A stretch of DNA of 64,000 nt, taken from positions 7,873,501 through 7,937,500 of the forward strand of contig CM028912.1 of assembly GCA_016801845.1 (NCBI GenBank), read 5' to 3'. The stretch is from Polydactylus sextarius. Its lineage: Eukaryota > Chordata > Actinopteri > Polynemidae. The notes under the pieces were generated by a model. That model saw nothing but the letters and a program-made list of their open reading frames with translations. It did no database searches and was not told the DNA's origin. The position numbers and the translations under genes are program-made. The stretch's first letter is position 1. Every line of letters begins with the position of its first letter. Shown here in pieces: positions 36,101 to 47,165 of this stretch.

Positions 36101-37374
36101 GGCAATATTTTTTTCATTTTGTGAACACAATATCTCAAGAATGCCTTGAAGATTTTTTTTTCAAATTTGGCAGAAATGCTCACTTGGACTCAAGGATGAA
36201 GTTATTGGATTTGGTGGTCAAGGGTCAAGGGTCAAGGCTCAAAGGTCAAATGTCGCTGTGACGTCATAAAACACATTTATTTTGCATCATGAACACGATC
36301 TCAGGAACACCATGAGGGAAGCCTCTCAGGTTTAGTACGGATCTTCACTGGGACTCAAAGATGATTTTTTTTGTGGGAAATAAGGTAAAAGGTCGAGATC
36401 AGTGTGGCGTCATGAAATATCCGTTTGGTTCCCTGAACCTCAAGGAACTTGTTAGATTTTGGTGTCACAACTAGTCACAACTTGTGAATTTAAGCAATCG
36501 CTACCTCCTACTGGACTAGCCAGCAGAACATTCATGCTCAATCTAAGCTAATATTAACAATGGATCAGATGACCTAATGCTTCATGTGAAAACAAAGTCT
36601 GAGAGGATCCGACCATGTAGTTCACTTTAATCTCATCTAGAAAGCAAGATAAAATCATGGTTTTATACCTGCACTCCATCTGCACTTTACTCTCACATCC
36701 AGTCTTTGATCCTGTCTGTGAATGTGGGAAATTACAACAGAGCTATTAGAAAGATTAGAGGGAGTATCCACAAATCAAAACATTCAGCAGAGAGGACAGC
36801 TGAGATACTGGTGCACATGTACAGTTATTTGTTACAGTTAAATGAACCATAAAATTTAACCTGTTTCTGTTTATACTTTGGTGGGAAAGGAGGTGATGAG
36901 GTTCATACCAGAGCTCCTACTCTCCTCCCTCTAGAAGATTTAGCTTGAAATGTTGTTTGCTTTGCACCCATACTGTCAAACCAAGACAGATTATGACACA
37001 TGCACCTTATTAAAACATGTTAACTGTAACTGTATAGCCTCATCACACCAGGTCATGTATTATACAGCAGCAGCAGCAACAGAGGTGTCATGGTGCAGCC
37101 TAAGATTCTCTCTAATTAATATAATTATATTTCTATACCATTATAAATCCAGCCGATAAATGCAGCTTTAATGTCTTTGTATGTGTCTCAGGTACATACA
37201 GTAGAAGCTCCTCATTACCAGCTGCATTATGCACCACATCAGATTATAATAATATATATTAAAGTGCTTTGTAACTGTATAATGTTCTTCTATCACTTTG
37301 TGTCATTACTTTTCCTGTTTTCTTCATGCATTTCTTCCCAGTGGATTAATTTTTCAGAGCAGACCAGAACCTGA
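30106..37374 (+). CDS. CD200 (OX-2)-like membrane protein with three Ig domains, complete
   Basis: Cell-surface Ig-superfamily protein, probably the ligand of the CD200R-like receptor encoded downstream. Coding exons: 30106-30187 (signal peptide rich in Leu), 30265-30585 (V-type Ig), 31659-31988 (V-type Ig), 34866-35150 (C2-type Ig), 35611-35712 (TM), 37358-37374. All internal boundaries are phase 1 and the sum is 378 aa. The second V domain carries MIEPAYEGRV and DEGCYTC, which match CD200 (VIQPAYKDK, DEGCYMC). The C2 domain carries NCTTVSRPP...W and NGT-like DDGTT, matching CD200 (TCSATARPAP...W). The first V domain repeats DEGCYTC and CLTV, so it is an extra CD200-type V domain; mammalian CD200 has only V + C2. 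The tail (KCFLRKEEQTRT) is short with no tyrosine motif, as expected of a ligand. The last 17-base exon is the least certain part. Confidence 0.78.
32321..32440. repeat. Teleost dispersed repeat fragment in CD200-like intron
   Basis: GTTAGCTTAGCTTAACATAA, then AGCAGGGAAACAGCTAACGTGG and AAAGGTGATAAAATCC, resembles a very common teleost repeat (agcttagcataaagactgg...gggaaacagctagcctgg...aaaaggtaacaaaatcc). Recognition is from pattern memory. Confidence 0.55.
35740..35801. repeat. Perfect 28-bp inverted repeat with 6-base loop
   Basis: Positions 35740-35767 are exactly the reverse complement of 35774-35801, with the loop TCCCTC between. The left arm starts CATGTCAAATT and ends AAGAAGCACT. It lies 28 bases after the donor of the TM exon of the CD200-like gene. 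It is not part of a longer recognisable element. Confidence 0.97.
36105..36480. repeat. Two tandem degenerate units of a dispersed repeat
   Basis: Two copies of a unit (GAACACAATATCTCAAGAA...TTGGACTCAAGGATGA...AAGGTCAA and GAACACGATCTCAGGAACACC...GGGACTCAAAGATGA...AAAAGGTCGAG) follow each other at about 36120-36290 and 36291-36470. Each ends in GTCATGAAA/GTCATAAAA-like sequence. The first also has a short internal array of CAAGGGT. This is a style of repeat common in teleost introns. Confidence 0.65.
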
Positions 37375-38367
37375 AATGAAGAGGCAGTGATCCTCAGAGC
37401 CAAGTTTGCAGAACTGATTCCCTGCATCATCATCATCATCATCATCATCATCATGGTACAAATCGAAGATGTTCTGACTCACCTCTATAGTTGTGTCCTA
37501 TACAATCCTATTCATGAGCACCAACAACCGTAGGACACTCAACTCTGCTCCTCTGCCTCTGCATCTGACTCTTATGTAATCTCCAAGCTGTCACATGAAG
37601 TATGTGGGGCAAACGTTGACTGGACCATTTCTCTCTCTCTCTGGCTCTATAATTGATTGAGTTGATAGCTACAGATTCCACAGCAAAAAGATGAGTCACT
37701 GTACGGTACATTTAAAGGACACTGATTTTGCTGTTACGACATATTTCATGCCGTTAAAATACTTTCCTCTTTGGCACAGTTCATAAGGAATAAGCTTGGT
37801 GATATTTTATATTTTTCTCATTAAACAAAAATCCCACGAAAAAGTAGTTTCATTTAAGCTGACCCCACTGACATCTTCTGTTTCTATGAATACTTACTAG
37901 TAAACCAAATGTGAATTAATCAGTGGCTGAAAACAGCCTCCAACAAATGCACTATTTACTGCAGTTTAAGTAACATTTGCTAAGAAAATGTTGAAACTGT
38001 ATATTCATGTTCGCCAAAGGGCCCAAAAGCAGTATTTCTTTTTCTGAAAGAAAAATATAAAATGTTACCCACGTTACCCTTAATATAACACAGCTAATGT
38101 GCACTTTGAGCTTCTCAATAATGTTTTTCTTCTTCTTGTTGTTGTACCTCAGGCGATGGCCTCTTGTCACCTCAGTGTATTGTGAAAGCTGGGCGGGGTC
38201 ATGGGTTGGCTTAATTTGATAAACTAAAAAAAAAGAAAAAAAGGAAGGCTGCATGCTTATGTCTTGTGTGTATAATATTTACTGCAACCTTTTCTACATA
38301 TTTCCACATCTGGTCTTGTTGTGTTTGTGAGCGTATAGGTGTGTGTGTGTGTGTGTGTGTGTGAAAG

Positions 38368-38401
<34 letters not shown>

Positions 38402-41400
38402 GAGCTAAAATTCCACAGACAGATAGCTTGAATCATTTCCCTGAGGAAACAACGCTGAAACCTTTCAGTGCCTCTGGAAGGAATGCGTGTCTTGCTCCCT
38501 GTCTACATCACAGATTCAGATGAGTTCCTGTGTGTGAACTCAGGTTGGGCTATAGTGAAATTTAATGAGGTTTTTTTTTTTTTTTTTTTTTTAAAGAAAT
38601 TACACCCCCAAAGACCCACTCTGCTCCTTGAAATATGCTTGAACAAAAAAAAAAACAAAAAAAAAAGGCCAGCTCACGTATTTGTTTCTGTTGCTGTGGA
38701 TCACAGTGGCACCTACACGCCTGAAGAATAATGTAATGATGCTTCTGGGATATATTGTGTTTGTTTGTGTATATTGCGTATATAAAAGTGTAAGCTTCAA
38801 ATAGCCTTGCATATCAGTTATTTACTTCACCAACAGAATGATGTGCAGATTGTCAGACGAGCTCTGTATTCCAGTCGCATTCCTCACTCGTTGGTTATAT
38901 GATTGTCAAGTCTGTGGAGTCTCACTTTATGCAAACGACGCTGATTATGAGCTCAAAGCTTACATGAGTAGGTCATGTCGTTTCAGATTATTTTTTAATT
39001 AAATGGCATCCACAGTCCAGAAAAAAAAGAAGAAAGGATGAAACTGCATTACGACCAACTGTGTAAACTCCATATAAGAAATGCAACAAACAGAATAATA
39101 AAAGTACAAAAATAAATACGTTTCTGAATCTTTATCGGTTTAAAATCTTGCCAACCGTTTGCTTTTTTAGCTCATCTTGTGCACAATAGATTCATAAAAA
39201 AAAAAAAAAAAAAAAAAACAACATAAAATTCCTTTCTACTGTGCCAGACCTGCCTGCCTGCCAGATGCTCATTTTTCGAGGCCTTTTTCATCCTAAGCCA
39301 GGCGGGATATGTTTCACCCTGCAGAGAATAAAAACACACATATGCTGAGCACACACACACACACAACGTCAGCATAACACATGTCAACTCTGTCCTGATG
39401 TATTTGTAAGCACTGGGGTGAGATGCACTATTTATTAGTTCTGTCAGACATATAGCACAGTTGTATGTTTAACTCACTAGGATAAATACACATCATATAG
39501 CAGCTAGAACTAATATCACATAGTTTATTTTAAGGAGGTGAAGCACAAACAGTATCTCCATCAGACAGGTTAAGATATCAATTTAGTTCAATGCATATAT
39601 TGCCTATGTAAATGTAAGATATATAAATCATTAAAAGTCTAAACTGATACATACTTCTGTTTTAGACAGAAGAAGCTGCAAGTTTTAGTCACAGAGGTTA
39701 TGGGCCGTGTGTGTTAATATTTAATTCCATGGTTACAAAGTGTGAAATGCTGAAAACCTTTTCCGTTCCACTGAAAGGTATGCAGCCCTGCACAGCCCAA
39801 GTATATTTTAGAGCAAGGCGAGTTCGTGTGTGCAGAAAGTGTAAGTGTGTAGGTGTTGAGGTTAGACAGTTTAGTGGTTTTATAAACAAGTGAAACATTT
39901 CAACAAATGCAAATCCATTTATTTGAAGGATACAGGTTAAACGTCCAGAGGGGCCGCTACGGTCCTCTACATGTCATTTCACTTCACCTTAACAAAAAAA
40001 AAAAAAAAAAAAAAACCCCTGAAATATATAGCTTTCCCGAACATAAATCTCAACTGACATATCTTTGTATTTTTAGACAAGATTTTGGAGCCGGACCACA
40101 AGAATTTCAGCTTTTATGGAAAACTTTTTAAAATGGTTCACACACTTGCTGCGTGACATCAGGCCTAGTTTTAATCAGGCAAGTCAGTGACGCTGCCTTC
40201 CCACATGCCCCCTGCTCTCCCCATCTCTGTTGTCTGAAGCGTAGCTTTGTCCACCAGAGAAAAAAAAAAAAGACACTGCAGTGTGTGAGAGAGAGCAAAA
40301 GACTAACCCATGTGGGCTGTAGCTAAACCAGACGCCCCTACTGACGTGAAATATTTCCACTTAGAGACAGAAAATAAGTTCAATGACTGATTTTACATAA
40401 TGTTCAGGGCTCAGGAACAGCATGTGGAGCACAGCTCAACTTTTCACCTTCCTCTCCTGAGTATACATTCCTTTAAGTATAGTGTAAGAAATATAAAAGC
40501 CAGGTCACATTATTCATGAGCAAATCTTGACTTCCTCATTTTTTTTATTTTTTTCCCCTCATGCAAATTTTTAGGGGTAAAAAGGACACTCTGTGAGCAT
40601 CTGTAAACAGATTAGAGTGTTGATATTTACAGCTGAGGGAACACCATGTGCACCATTGAACATCACCATAAAATGAAAAGTGCATAATAAGCCTGTTTGT
40701 CAGTGTGACAGCAGCTGAATAAGATGAGCAGGGAAACACGAGAGCAAATTCTAACAATTTCTAATTATGCGTACTTGATTCTATCATCTTTCAGTCTGAG
40801 ATTTTTCAAATTAAATTTAGACAGATTACTGGAATTTGCTGTGTTTACAGAATTTTGAAGTCTCCTTAGTTTCATAAAACACATCAACAAGATATTTTCA
40901 TGAGTAAATCATGGAAGAAAACACAAATATCACAGTTCTGCCCTTGGTTTGAGAAAATACAATATCAAAATAAAGAGATAATTAAAAAAAAATCAATTAA
41001 AACACTTAGGTTGGAAATTGCTTTAATTATGTTTCATTTCAAGAATTATTGTGCTAAATGATGATGACTGTTTGTATCGGCGGTAAAAAAGAGATCATAA
41101 CATACCTTCAAAATGTAAAAATAAACTGTGGTTTAGTAACAGATTAGATCGTCTACGGTTGTGGATCCCAACATGCACATGTGGACCTTCAATGATACAG
41201 AGAGATAAATCTAAAGTGGTCAGAAGACTGAGATTAAATGCACAAGAAAGACAATGTTCACTTTAGTTTTTGTTTCTCTTTCACTGCTTTATCTTAGTAT
41301 ATAACCCATATGCTGACGGTCATAGGCGTTTCCTACCGCACCATAATGACAGAAATCTTTCACTGATCTCTAACATCCTGTACTATACCACACTGATGCA

Positions 41401-42020
41401 ATCGTCAAGCCAGGTATCACATTTCCACCTACAGAGTTCAGTGAAACACCGTGGTCAGTGCGTTAGGATGAAAAATTATAAGACTTTAAGTTTGCGTGTT
41501 TGTCATCTAGTGTTTCGGTCTCTAAGGAAGTGTTATCATAAAAAACTTGACAGGCCAAATTACTGTGAAATATTCATAACCCAATGGAAAGGAATTCAGA
41601 AATAATTATTAAAGACACCACATATCTAAATGCTGATTTTTTATTCTCCACGATATATTTGCTTTCCAAACCTCAGTTTTGTTATAATGAAATAAGACAG
41701 CATTTTTTTTTCTCAACAAATCACCAAAGCTCTGGCCAAACAGTGTTAAATAAGTAAAGCTTTCCAAGTCATGTAAATGAAATCACTAGATGGGGAAAAA
41801 GAATAAAATACAATGAAATGAATAATAAAAAGCAGAAACAGCTGGAGCAAATGTGAGAAAGTGTTTCTGCTCTTCTGTCACCAGGTCGATTTAAGACAAC
41901 CACAAAACACCTCCTCCACAGTGTGACTGAACGTTAACCCCTCAGCTTTTTCCACGACACCACACACACGTACTTGGGTACATTTTCCCACCCACATTGT
42001 CTATGCTAAATTGAAAATGT
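37375..42020. other. Intergenic DNA between CD200-like and BTLA-like genes
   Basis: Convergent 3' ends of two genes. A (TCA)n run lies at 37427-37454, likely in the CD200-like 3' UTR. GT runs lie at 38340-38362 and 38372-38400. A- or T-runs lie at 38572-38592, 38646-38668, 39197-39218 and 39992-40015. A reverse AATAAA (TTTATT, 41640-41645) is a candidate poly(A) signal for the BTLA-like gene. I see no further gene. Confidence 0.5.
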
Positions 42021-43716
42021 TCAGGAAAATTTAATAGTGGCATATTCTGATTTTTTAGCCGTTTGAGCTTCAGCGTGTTGATTTTCTGCAGGTATCCCAG
42101 AGCAGATGCTGTTTAGAGAGAACTGAGTTAGCATAACAGGACTGGAGGGAACACTTCCCTTGGGGAGGTCAGGTATCACGTGAGTGGATAATTCCTGTGA
42201 CAACAAGAAGAGGAAAAGAAAAGACCAAAAGAAAAATCAAATAAGCCAATGAAATATGCCAATGATGCTTTTTTGTTTTTGATGAGAGGATGTTTAACTT
42301 ATTTAGCAACACTGCTTGACATTACCTGTCCTTTTGAAGGTCTGATTGTCAGTATCTCTGCGAAAAAGACAAAAACAAACAAAGGCACCATTGGTTAGGT
42401 GATAAAATCTACATTTTTTTGCTACAGTGAACCAAAATGTGAATAAAAGTAAATGGTCTCACGTCTCCAGCCGTAAAAATGCAGATGGGCCAAGGCCATT
42501 AAAACAAGAATCAGAAGAGCTACGCAAACACAGATAGTGAAGTAAGGCAGCCATTCAGGCACGAGTTCACCCTTATCTGCAAAAGAAGAAGAATCAGATG
42601 AATAAATCAAGTCGTGATATATTCTGAACAAGTTTTTGTATGTTATCTAACAAATAAAGGTTCTTACCTGAATTATTGTATGACTGAATGTTAGATCTGT
42701 AACTAGATTCAACTTCCTGGTATGTGTCTTCAGGAAATGACAGATATCAGATAGATTTAATATTTGAAATTTGATGTTATCTGTATATTTTGGCACTGAG
42801 GGAGAAAGAAATCATGCCTACCTGAAACTGAGATGTTGATAGAGTTACTGAGTAGATCATAATTCTCTGTCTCACACCTGTACAGTCCGTCGTCGTCAGT
42901 GGAAATCCGTTTAAAAGATAAATATGAGATCATTTCATCTTCAGTGTGGCTGACATCCTGTTTTATTTCCACATTCTCCGTCATAGTGATCCGTTCACAC
43001 GTATTTGCATCGATGAGTTTACACCAGGTGACGTTCACTAATTGTCCACACTGTTTGATGGGACAAGAAACTGTCACAAATCTTTCAGGTGGACTTTTCA
43101 ATGTCTGCCCTCCGCGGACAATCAGGTGAACTTCACACTTCACATCTGAAAGACATTTTTTTTTTTTTTTTTTTTTTATTATTATTCTGACATGAGTCCG
43201 TTCATAATTTCAGGAGTTCATATAAGAGAAAGGAAATTTTTGACACAAATTACAGAAATACATCTCTAGTATATTAAATTATTCTTTGAAAGTAAAAAAT
43301 GAAGTTTACATAGAAGTTAGGACACATTCCAATAAAACACCCAATACTTTACTTGAGTCTAATCGTGTCAATTTGTTTCTTCGTCAGGATAAAGAGACAT
43401 TGTGACAAAGTGACATTGTTTCAATCATTATACAGCTCTGACACTGGCACATATATCCATATGCTTAAATACCTGACATAGATGGCTTTTTGCCTGATGT
43501 TTTATCTTCTTCTTTTGTATGTATATTTTTCTCTTGTCTGATTATTAATTATTCTATTCAGACAGTTTTCTCAAGCTGAAAATTATATCATCAGACGAAA
43601 ATGTGTCAAGTCTTACCTGCACCTCGTCCATAGATGGGAACAAACACGCAAAATATCATCAGACATGTGTACGGCCATTTATCCACGAGGTTCAACATGT
43701 TCACAATGTGAAGCAT
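42021..43716 (-). CDS. BTLA-like inhibitory Ig receptor, complete
   Basis: B- and T-lymphocyte attenuator-like checkpoint receptor. Minus-strand exons: 43716-43617 (signal peptide), 43145-42822 (one Ig domain), 42727-42668 (stalk), 42576-42463 (TM, about residues 171-193), 42357-42326, 42194-42021. They join in frame to 267 aa, against 289 in human. The Ig domain carries CEVHL, VSCPIKQC and VTWCKL...TC, matching human BTLA (CDVQL, LECPVKYC, VTWCKL..TTC), and ends in DDGLYRCE. A second in-frame ATG at 43698 could be the start (261 aa). The tail ends KKSEYATIKFS, an ITIM/ITSM-like motif at the position of human TEYASI. I do not see the upstream human ITIM (IVYASL) in this tail. The gene is divergent from the adaptor gene, 2 kb away, and next to the CD200-like gene as in human. 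Confidence 0.82.
43347..43396 (+). pseudogene. Relic of the adaptor gene exon 2 region, inside btla-like intron 1
   Basis: These 50 bases match 46444-46493 with three mismatches, in the same orientation. The copy includes the end of an intron, the acceptor (TCGTCAG) and the first bases of the exon (GATAAAGAG). The match stops sharply on the exon side. It is thus a piece of a second copy of the adaptor gene, or a shared repeat from which the exon grew. Confidence 0.6.
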
Positions 43717-45733
43717 CACAAATTATCTGACACTTAACCAGCTGCATTGGCTCCTTTAACTTGTGTCGAGTTCACCACTTCCTGAACACCTACATACTCT
43801 GTTAGACCACCCTGCCTGTATGTGTCACATTAAGACCATTTCCGATACGCGCATGTGAAAATTGCACTATGCATGTAACTTGTGATTTTTTCTAATTAGT
43901 AGTTACAGTGGGTGTGTTTTATATCAAAACCAGTGACGTGGTTTTTAAGGTTAAGTGAGGCTGGTACTTCAGTGAGAGGGAGCTCATATCACCTTTGTAA
44001 CACAGACAACATCTCAACAAACAACACCACCATGTTGCCTTAAAGTGCCTCATGTGGCCACAGAACACAGCAGGAAGTCGTGACGCAAAGACTTAAAAGT
44101 TAGACTGAGATCAAAGCTGCATAAAACTCAAACTGAACAAGGGATCAAACCTGTTCTATACAAAATTGTGTAAATCTATTTCCACCATAGGAACAGAGTC
44201 TACATGCAGATTTGTAAACAGCTTATGCTAGTCAGTGGTGTGCACTGGAGGTCGCCTGGACGCTCTCATCATCTTTATAAAATAATAAGACGCTTGCTTG
44301 CTTCTCTTATCCAATCTGTGTAAACATGTGTAGCTCCTTCAAATGAAGAAATAGCCACAAGTCAGCCAGAGTGCAATGAAGCAAACAGCAACTACTGAGG
44401 CTTACAAACAACATTTAACATGAATCTACCTCTCAAATGCTAAATACAGATATGATTCCTTGTTTTTTGGTTTGTCTTTTTGTTTTTTCTCATAGTATTT
44501 GTGAATCCTCTGCATTGTTTTGTGAATTTTCACTTGACAACAGATGTTGTTGATTTACAGGGTACATACCAAGGGTGATTTTGACTTTTTGTTCTCTTCA
44601 CTGCAGCCAGCAGATGGTGTAAGTTGACAATCACTTTTGTCTTGTCCTCATAGGGCCTTGAGCTCGGATGGTCTATGACTCACACCCAGACTTTTCCAAC
44701 AGCGCCATCCAGTGTTTAACCAAGAGCCATCAACTCCATATGAATGCAATTTTGTGTGAGGAATCGATGAATTTATAAGTTAAACTCTAAAAAAACTGTC
44801 TCAAAACATCTCAAACATCTGACATCTGACATTAACTCTTCCAGTTCAGTAGATTGTGAGTTGCTTTTCCATGACCTTTCAAAAATGATTTTTATTGCAT
44901 TGGGTATTTTATACAAATTATCTGATCTTTGATCAGCTGTGGTGAGTATGACCTTTAGATCCATCAAAGTGTGTTTATTTATTGTGGTGTGGTCTGAAAA
45001 GCTGGATAGCATTTCATTGAAAGTGAAAAATAAGGTCAGTGACTTCCTCATTTAGCTCATCATGAAAATTTGCACCATCATGCAAATGAGACAACACAGC
45101 AGCAAGATCAAACACAGGTTACAACCGTTAGCAGTAGACACGCTCTAGTATCAGGTACAAAACAAGCAAATAAAAACAAAAACAAAAAGATGTTTTCAGA
45201 TGTCTGCAACTGATGCTTCCATCTTAAATATAGTTAAGCGGAAGAAATCCTATTTGATCAACAATGTCTATTTATAGAAGTAACATACTGGCAGAATATT
45301 CTGCAATCAATCTTTGTTGACTTCTTTATTTTAATAATAGTTTTCCTGTGTTCTGGCCTTTGGTTTTTGTGTGATTCATGTGAACTTATTAACTACCCTT
45401 TAATGTATTTGTTTCATCCACTTATTGTATAAGTTTCCGCATACAGTGTATCTGGGTGTTTGTGCGTGTGTTGCATTAGACACTAAGACACCATCTCAGA
45501 CAGGAAATCAAAATAACAGTCTCTCTCTCTCTCTCTCTCTCGCTCACTCTCGCTCTCTCTCTCTATCTATCTATCTCTCTCTCCCTTCACTGTGGCCTGT
45601 ATGAAGAGATCAGCGTTATCAGTATCTGCCATAGTGTGAGGCTTACAGTTGTTCTCAAGTCAACCAGGCACCGGTACCTGCCACCTGCTGACAAAACACC
45701 ACAGTGTGAACATTCAAACTCTGTGGACTCACC
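43717..45733. other. Divergent intergenic region, BTLA-like / adaptor
   Basis: Possible shared control region for two lymphoid genes transcribed away from each other. An open frame at 44773-45051 has no similarity or splice context that I recognise. A CT-rich microsatellite (45521-45582) lies about 150 bases before the adaptor ATG. Confidence 0.45.
45521..45582. repeat. (CT)n microsatellite with interruptions
   Basis: A run of CT units broken by CGCTCACT and by (CTAT) units, upstream of the adaptor gene start. It could lie in its promoter or 5' UTR. Confidence 0.95.
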
Positions 45734-47165
45734 ATGGGTAACTGCACTTCAGGGTAAGTGATCAACCTTAGATTCATTTTGGCTCATGTCACAGTCTCAT
45801 AATACAAGGTTTCAGCTTCTAATAATCACATTCAAAAGATTTACTGAACCACTGCAGCACGATTGATTGACTTAAAAGAAAACGTTTGTATGACCACTTC
45901 AGAAGTAAAGCCATATTTAAGGGTATGAAGTAGTTTTTTAAAAGCTGAAGCACTGATGTAAATTTCAGCCCCTTAAGCAAGAGCTTCTGCATTTGCCTCA
46001 GCAAGGAAATTGTGGTTATTAACTGAGAAAACTTTTCTGCCGCTGTCACCACAAACAGGAGTCAAACTCAGACTTAAAGGAGAATAGCAGCTTTGCCGTG
46101 CACTTCATCGTGTGCTTATTTTTGATGATCAGAGACGTTTTTTTCGATTCGTACAAAATTCCCACATCGCGTGCCCTGAATCACTTGTATGCTCAGTTGG
46201 TCAAAGACAGATGTCTGTTGTAGACATAGGCAAAGTGTTTCCTGTTCCAACACACACTGTCAACTGTTGAGCTCTCAAGGAAACACTGCCGTGGGGTAAA
46301 AACTACATAACTGAAAAGCAGGTGCACACATTTAACAGTATTATTAAACATAATTTTCATAATTGATGTAACATGTCTAGTCTTTTAGATAAATCTATCC
46401 CACATAACTTGATTGTATTGTTCTGTGTAAGTCATTAGTCTGTCTTTACTGGAGTCTAATCGTTTCAATTTGTTTCTTTGTCAGGATAAAGAGGAAAAAG
46501 AAAGGTACGACTATATTTATATTACTATTTGTGTTTGTTTTTTTATTGTAAGATATAGATTTGTTGCATTCAAGTGGCATTTTGTGTTTCAGAAAACTTT
46601 ACAGCAGATGGTGACACCAGCACACAAAATAAGGTAAAACATCATGTTGAGTCCATTTCTGTAAAGCATAAATAAATAGCCCACAGTTGTGTTATATAGG
46701 AAAATAAGTGTGTTGCTGTGTTTTTATGATAGGCCAGTCAAGCATTACACCCTCAGTAAATTTGCATGGTGGTTGAACATTGCTATGGGGCCTCTGTTGT
46801 AACAGAAATGGTGAGGCTGTTCCTTTCTTCCACAGGAAGTCATAGCCACTAACCACATCAAAACGTGTACTGATTAATATAGCAGTGTATGTGTATGTTT
46901 TCAGCTGTAAATTATTTGTAGCATATGCTCAGAGGAGAGGAGATACTTAACTCTGTCTTTTATCTCACGGCAGCCTAATGAGGATGTAACGTATGCCTCT
47001 ATTGACCACATCTCTGGACCAAGACAAACCAGAGGAAACACTTCTCCAACCGATGATGATTGTGACTACGCTATAGTCAAAGTCCCGGCAGCAGTTCAAC
47101 CTGACGCTGTATCTGCCAGCTCATCTAAAGACGATTGTGCAGATGATTATGTGCTTATGGGGTAA
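45734..47165 (+). CDS. Small lipid-anchored tyrosine-motif adaptor, probable GCSAM homologue
   Basis: Coding exons 45734-45753, 46485-46504, 46593-46633 and 46974-47165 have good splice sites (GGGTAAGTG, TTTGTCAGG, GTTTCAGAA, CACGGCAGC) and join in frame to 90 aa. The ATG sits in ACCATGG. The protein begins MGNCTSG, a site for N-myristoylation (Gly2) with Cys4 for palmitoylation, followed by the basic run KRKKK, so it should sit on the inner plasma membrane. No TM segment exists. The C-terminal half carries three tyrosine motifs: VTYASI (an ITIM), CDYAIV, and DDYVLM (YxxM). GCSAM/HGAL in human 3q13.2 near CD200 and BTLA has the same plan: a MGN start, basic residues and three spaced tyrosines (CYTLINH, TEYSLL, DEYELLM). 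Order and spacing fit, but length is half that of human (178 aa). The motifs are seen; the GCSAM identity is inference from architecture plus position. Confidence 0.68.

Noticed and set aside
44773..45051. Minus-strand 92-codon frame between BTLA-like and adaptor genes
   Set aside because: No signal peptide, domain or plausible splice partners for a third receptor.
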